Origin: Oscillospiraceae bacterium
GTDB lineage: Bacteria > Bacillota > Clostridia > UBA1381 > UBA9506
Direction of reading: 5' to 3'
Assembly: GCA_015068615.1 (NCBI GenBank)
Contig: SVKE01000001.1
Span: 1 to 42,678 of the forward strand
DNA: 42,678 nt
Within the stretch, counting starts at the first letter, position 1; each line of letters begins with the position of its first letter. This document shows, in pieces, positions 40,884 through 42,678 of this stretch. The notes beneath the pieces are model-generated. The model saw only the letters and a program-made list of their open reading frames with translations. It did not search any database and was not told the origin of the DNA. Made by a program: the position numbers and the translations under genes.

Positions 40884-40907
40884 CTTGACAAAATCATATA
40901 AAGATTG
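40884..40907 (+). repeat. Direct repeat downstream of phd-doc
   Basis: Second copy of the CTTGACAAAATCATAT repeat from 39899, lying between the two MITE-like elements. Confidence 0.6.
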
Positions 40908-40925
40908 TCGAAAAATGACGAAATC

Positions 40926-41051
40926 AAAAAGCCTCCCCTGTGTAAGGGGAGGTGGGTTTGCAAAGCAAACTCGGAGGGGTTGTAAATGGATAGAAAACAA
41001 CAATCCCTCAGTCAGCTACGCTGACAGCTCCCTTTACACAAGGGAGCCTTT
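40926..41051. repeat. Second MITE-like element, different family
   Basis: Ends AAAAAGCCTCCCCTGTGTAA and TTACACAAGGGAGCCTTT are imperfect inverted repeats. A GTCAGCTACGCTGAC hairpin (41011-41025) lies near the right end. No coding capacity. The two elements are flanked on their outer sides by similar GCATCTAR...ATACAGTCTTT sequences (40682 and 41060). Confidence 0.7.
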
Positions 41052-41127
41052 GATGTGCGGCATCTAAATTATACAGTCTTTATATAAAAGATGTTAAGCC
41101 ATGTAGAAAGTGAAGGAGAAAACGCAT

Positions 41128-41979
41128 ATGAAAAAGGCGAAAATAATTGTGCTTTCAGGTCAGTCCAATGCCGTTGGCATAGGGCATGTTAAATGTTTGA
41201 AAAGAAGTTTTTCGGACGCTAAAATTGAAGAATATTTTAACGGCTACGAGAACATTAAAATTAATTATTACTCTCAGGATAAAATAAGTGATGGTTTTAC
41301 TGTAACAACAAGGGGATGCACTGAAATGCATAAAGATACTATCGGTCCGGAACTTGGTATGGCCGAATATTTAAACAGTAAATTCCCTGATGAGGAATTT
41401 TTTATAGTCAAATTTGCAGTGGGCGCCACAAGTTTAAAACGTGATTTTTTATCCCCGTCAAGTGGCGGGTATTATGACATTAAGAGTTTTAAAAATGAGT
41501 ACAACGCTTTTCTTGATGCGTATCTTACCGCTAAACCTATAAAGGCGGGCTGGTGTTATAACGGACTGGTCAGTGTGCTTAATGACAGTATTGAATATGT
41601 AAAAGAAAAGGGATATGATCCTGAAATAATTGGTTTTTGCTGGATGCAAGGTGAAAGCGATTCGGGATCTTTAGATGATGTAAACCATTATAAAGTTTAT
41701 TTTGATCATTTTATAAATGATTTTAAAAATGAGTTTTCTGAATACCTTGAAGAATGTGTGTTTGTAGATGCAGGCATTTCTGATGTGTGGAATTGCTATA
41801 AGGAAATGAATGCATTTAAAAAGGAATATGCGGAAAAACACAATAAGTTTATTTATCTGGATACAATCGAAAACGGATTAACCACCAAATATGAACCTGT
41901 TGAAGAACCTGATGTAGCTCACTACGACTGTGCATCGGTTATAAAACTTGGTAAATTATTTGTGGAAAACATAATTTGA
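41128..41979 (+). CDS. SASA-domain carbohydrate esterase (sialate O-acetylesterase-like, CE6 type)
   Basis: A 283-residue SGNH-type esterase without a signal peptide. The catalytic Ser is S13 in VLSGQSNAVG; the block-III-like GFCWMQGESDS is near residue 172; the terminal D-x-x-H pair is in EEPDVAHYD near 263. Relatives remove O-acetyl groups from sialic acid or xylan. AAGGAG lies 9 nt before ATG 41128; a GTG at 41110 overlaps that site. The gene is AT-rich. It is 107 bp upstream of a GH38 gene, probably in one operon, which suggests removal of acetyl groups before mannosidase action. Confidence 0.8.
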   Translation: MKKAKIIVLSGQSNAVGIGHVKCLKRSFSDAKIEEYFNGYENIKINYYSQDKISDGFTVTTRGCTEMHKDTIGPELGMAEYLNSKFPDEEFFIVKFAVGATSLKRDFLSPSSGGYYDIKSFKNEYNAFLDAYLTAKPIKAGWCYNGLVSVLNDSIEYVKEKGYDPEIIGFCWMQGESDSGSLDDVNHYKVYFDHFINDFKNEFSEYLEECVFVDAGISDVWNCYKEMNAFKKEYAEKHNKFIYLDTIENGLTTKYEPVEEPDVAHYDCASVIKLGKLFVENII

Positions 41980-42086
41980 CAAGGGAAAAATTTGAACATT
42001 GAAGCAGAAAAAACGCGGTTTATGTAATACATGGCAGAGTGTGTAAAGACGTTTCTGTGAAGAACGACATATAGGAGGACATTTAC

Positions 42087-42678
42087 ATGGAAAAGAAGAA
42101 GGATATTTTTTATTTCTCATCAAGCCATTGGGACAGAGAGTGGTACCAGACCTTTCAGGGGTTCCGTTACAGACTGGTAAAGGTGATGGACGGCATCCTT
42201 GACGCAATGGAAAATGTCGACGATTTTGGCGTTTTTCATCTTGACGGCCAGACGATTGTGCTTGAGGACTATGCCGAGATAAAACCCAAGAGTGCAGAGA
42301 GATTGGCTGAGTACATCAAGAGCGGACGTATCAAGATTGGCCCTTGGTATGCTATGCCCGATGAGTTCAACCTTTCCGGAGAGAGCCTGATCCGCAATCT
42401 TATGATGGGACATGAGCTTTCGAAAAAATGGGGTGCAGACAGTGCATGGAAATTCGGATATGTGTGTGACGTTTTCGGCCACATTGCGCAAATGCCACAG
42501 ATTTTCCAAGGCTTTGATATCGGTTATTCCTATCAGTGCCGCGGCTATCATACCGACAGCGAGCCGTATTTTGTGTGGCGCTCGCCTGATGGCAGCGAGG
42601 TGCTCAACATGCGTATGGGCAATATAAACGGATACGGCGAGTTTGCCCTCCAAGTGCTCGATAAGCCATTTGGCGAGG
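42087..42678 (+). CDS. GH38 alpha-mannosidase, N-terminal part (cut by window edge)
   Basis: An open frame from ATG 42087 (AGGAGG 8 nt upstream) runs off the right edge after 197 codons. SSSHWDREW at 11-19 gives the zinc pair H14 and D16, GPWYAMPDEF near residue 85 holds the predicted nucleophile Asp, and VCDVFGHIAQMPQIF near 131 is the acid/base segment. It is homologous to the GH38 at 11109 but clearly divergent, so the genome has at least two. Its partner gene here is a SASA esterase rather than GH92. Confidence 0.9.
   Translation, partial: MEKKKDIFYFSSSHWDREWYQTFQGFRYRLVKVMDGILDAMENVDDFGVFHLDGQTIVLEDYAEIKPKSAERLAEYIKSGRIKIGPWYAMPDEFNLSGESLIRNLMMGHELSKKWGADSAWKFGYVCDVFGHIAQMPQIFQGFDIGYSYQCRGYHTDSEPYFVWRSPDGSEVLNMRMGNINGYGEFALQVLDKPFGE

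Overview
The window looks like chromosomal DNA from an anaerobic, endospore-forming Clostridia-type Firmicute. The reasons are a germination protease gene (gpr) with a sigma-G-like promoter, two S-layer-homology (SLH) proteins, a CIRCE-controlled htpG, many TTGACA-17-TATAAT promoters with AGGAGG-type ribosome sites, corrinoid methyltransferase genes and hexuronate catabolism genes. No species can be named from the sequence alone.

Layout. 1-330: 3' end of a large serine recombinase, the edge of a mobile element, then hairpins. 334-10364: mostly housekeeping and cell-surface genes: an AspT/YidE-type membrane protein, a FabG-like reductase, an SLH protein, a CBM9-like protein, cysK, topB, gpr and a secreted stalk-domain protein, followed by tRNA-Glu. 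11109-15748: a translationally coupled GH38 + GH92 mannosidase operon. 16128-19850: a minus-strand corrinoid methyltransferase operon, made of two UroD-family methyltransferases around an AraC regulator fused in frame to a corrinoid protein, with a possible structured leader upstream. 20393-24412: a second SLH protein, a 78-bp direct repeat beside tRNA-Arg, rodA and an AraC regulator. 24566-30587: mrp, uxaC, an HtrA protease and htpG with CIRCE. 30690-37399: an AT-richer sugar or polyol locus. A UlaG-like hydrolase diverges from a Zn-alcohol dehydrogenase - FGGY kinase - two MtlD-like dehydrogenases operon, followed by a ROK repressor. 37505-39412: an SDR (probable fructuronate reductase) with uxuA. 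40022-40638: a phd-doc toxin-antitoxin pair, then two MITE-like repeats. 41128-end: a sialate-O-acetylesterase-like gene and the start of a second GH38 mannosidase.

How the parts fit. uxaC, uxuA and the SDR cover the glucuronate to fructuronate to mannonate to KDG steps. GH38, GH92, the SASA esterase and the CBM9-like protein suggest use of host or plant glycans. The 30690-37399 locus looks like a self-contained catabolic module: its two divergent promoters occupy the same 39-bp perfect palindrome, and a related motif lies in the ROK gene promoter. The corrinoid operon suggests methyl-group metabolism of an unidentified substrate.

A hairpin family (GGGGCTGTAGC-5 nt-GCTACAGCCCC) recurs seven times between genes, plus one half copy. 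It doubles as terminators and in two places carries a conserved 31-nt flank. The candidates most worth following are the AraC-corrinoid fusion operon and the palindrome-controlled twin-MtlD operon.
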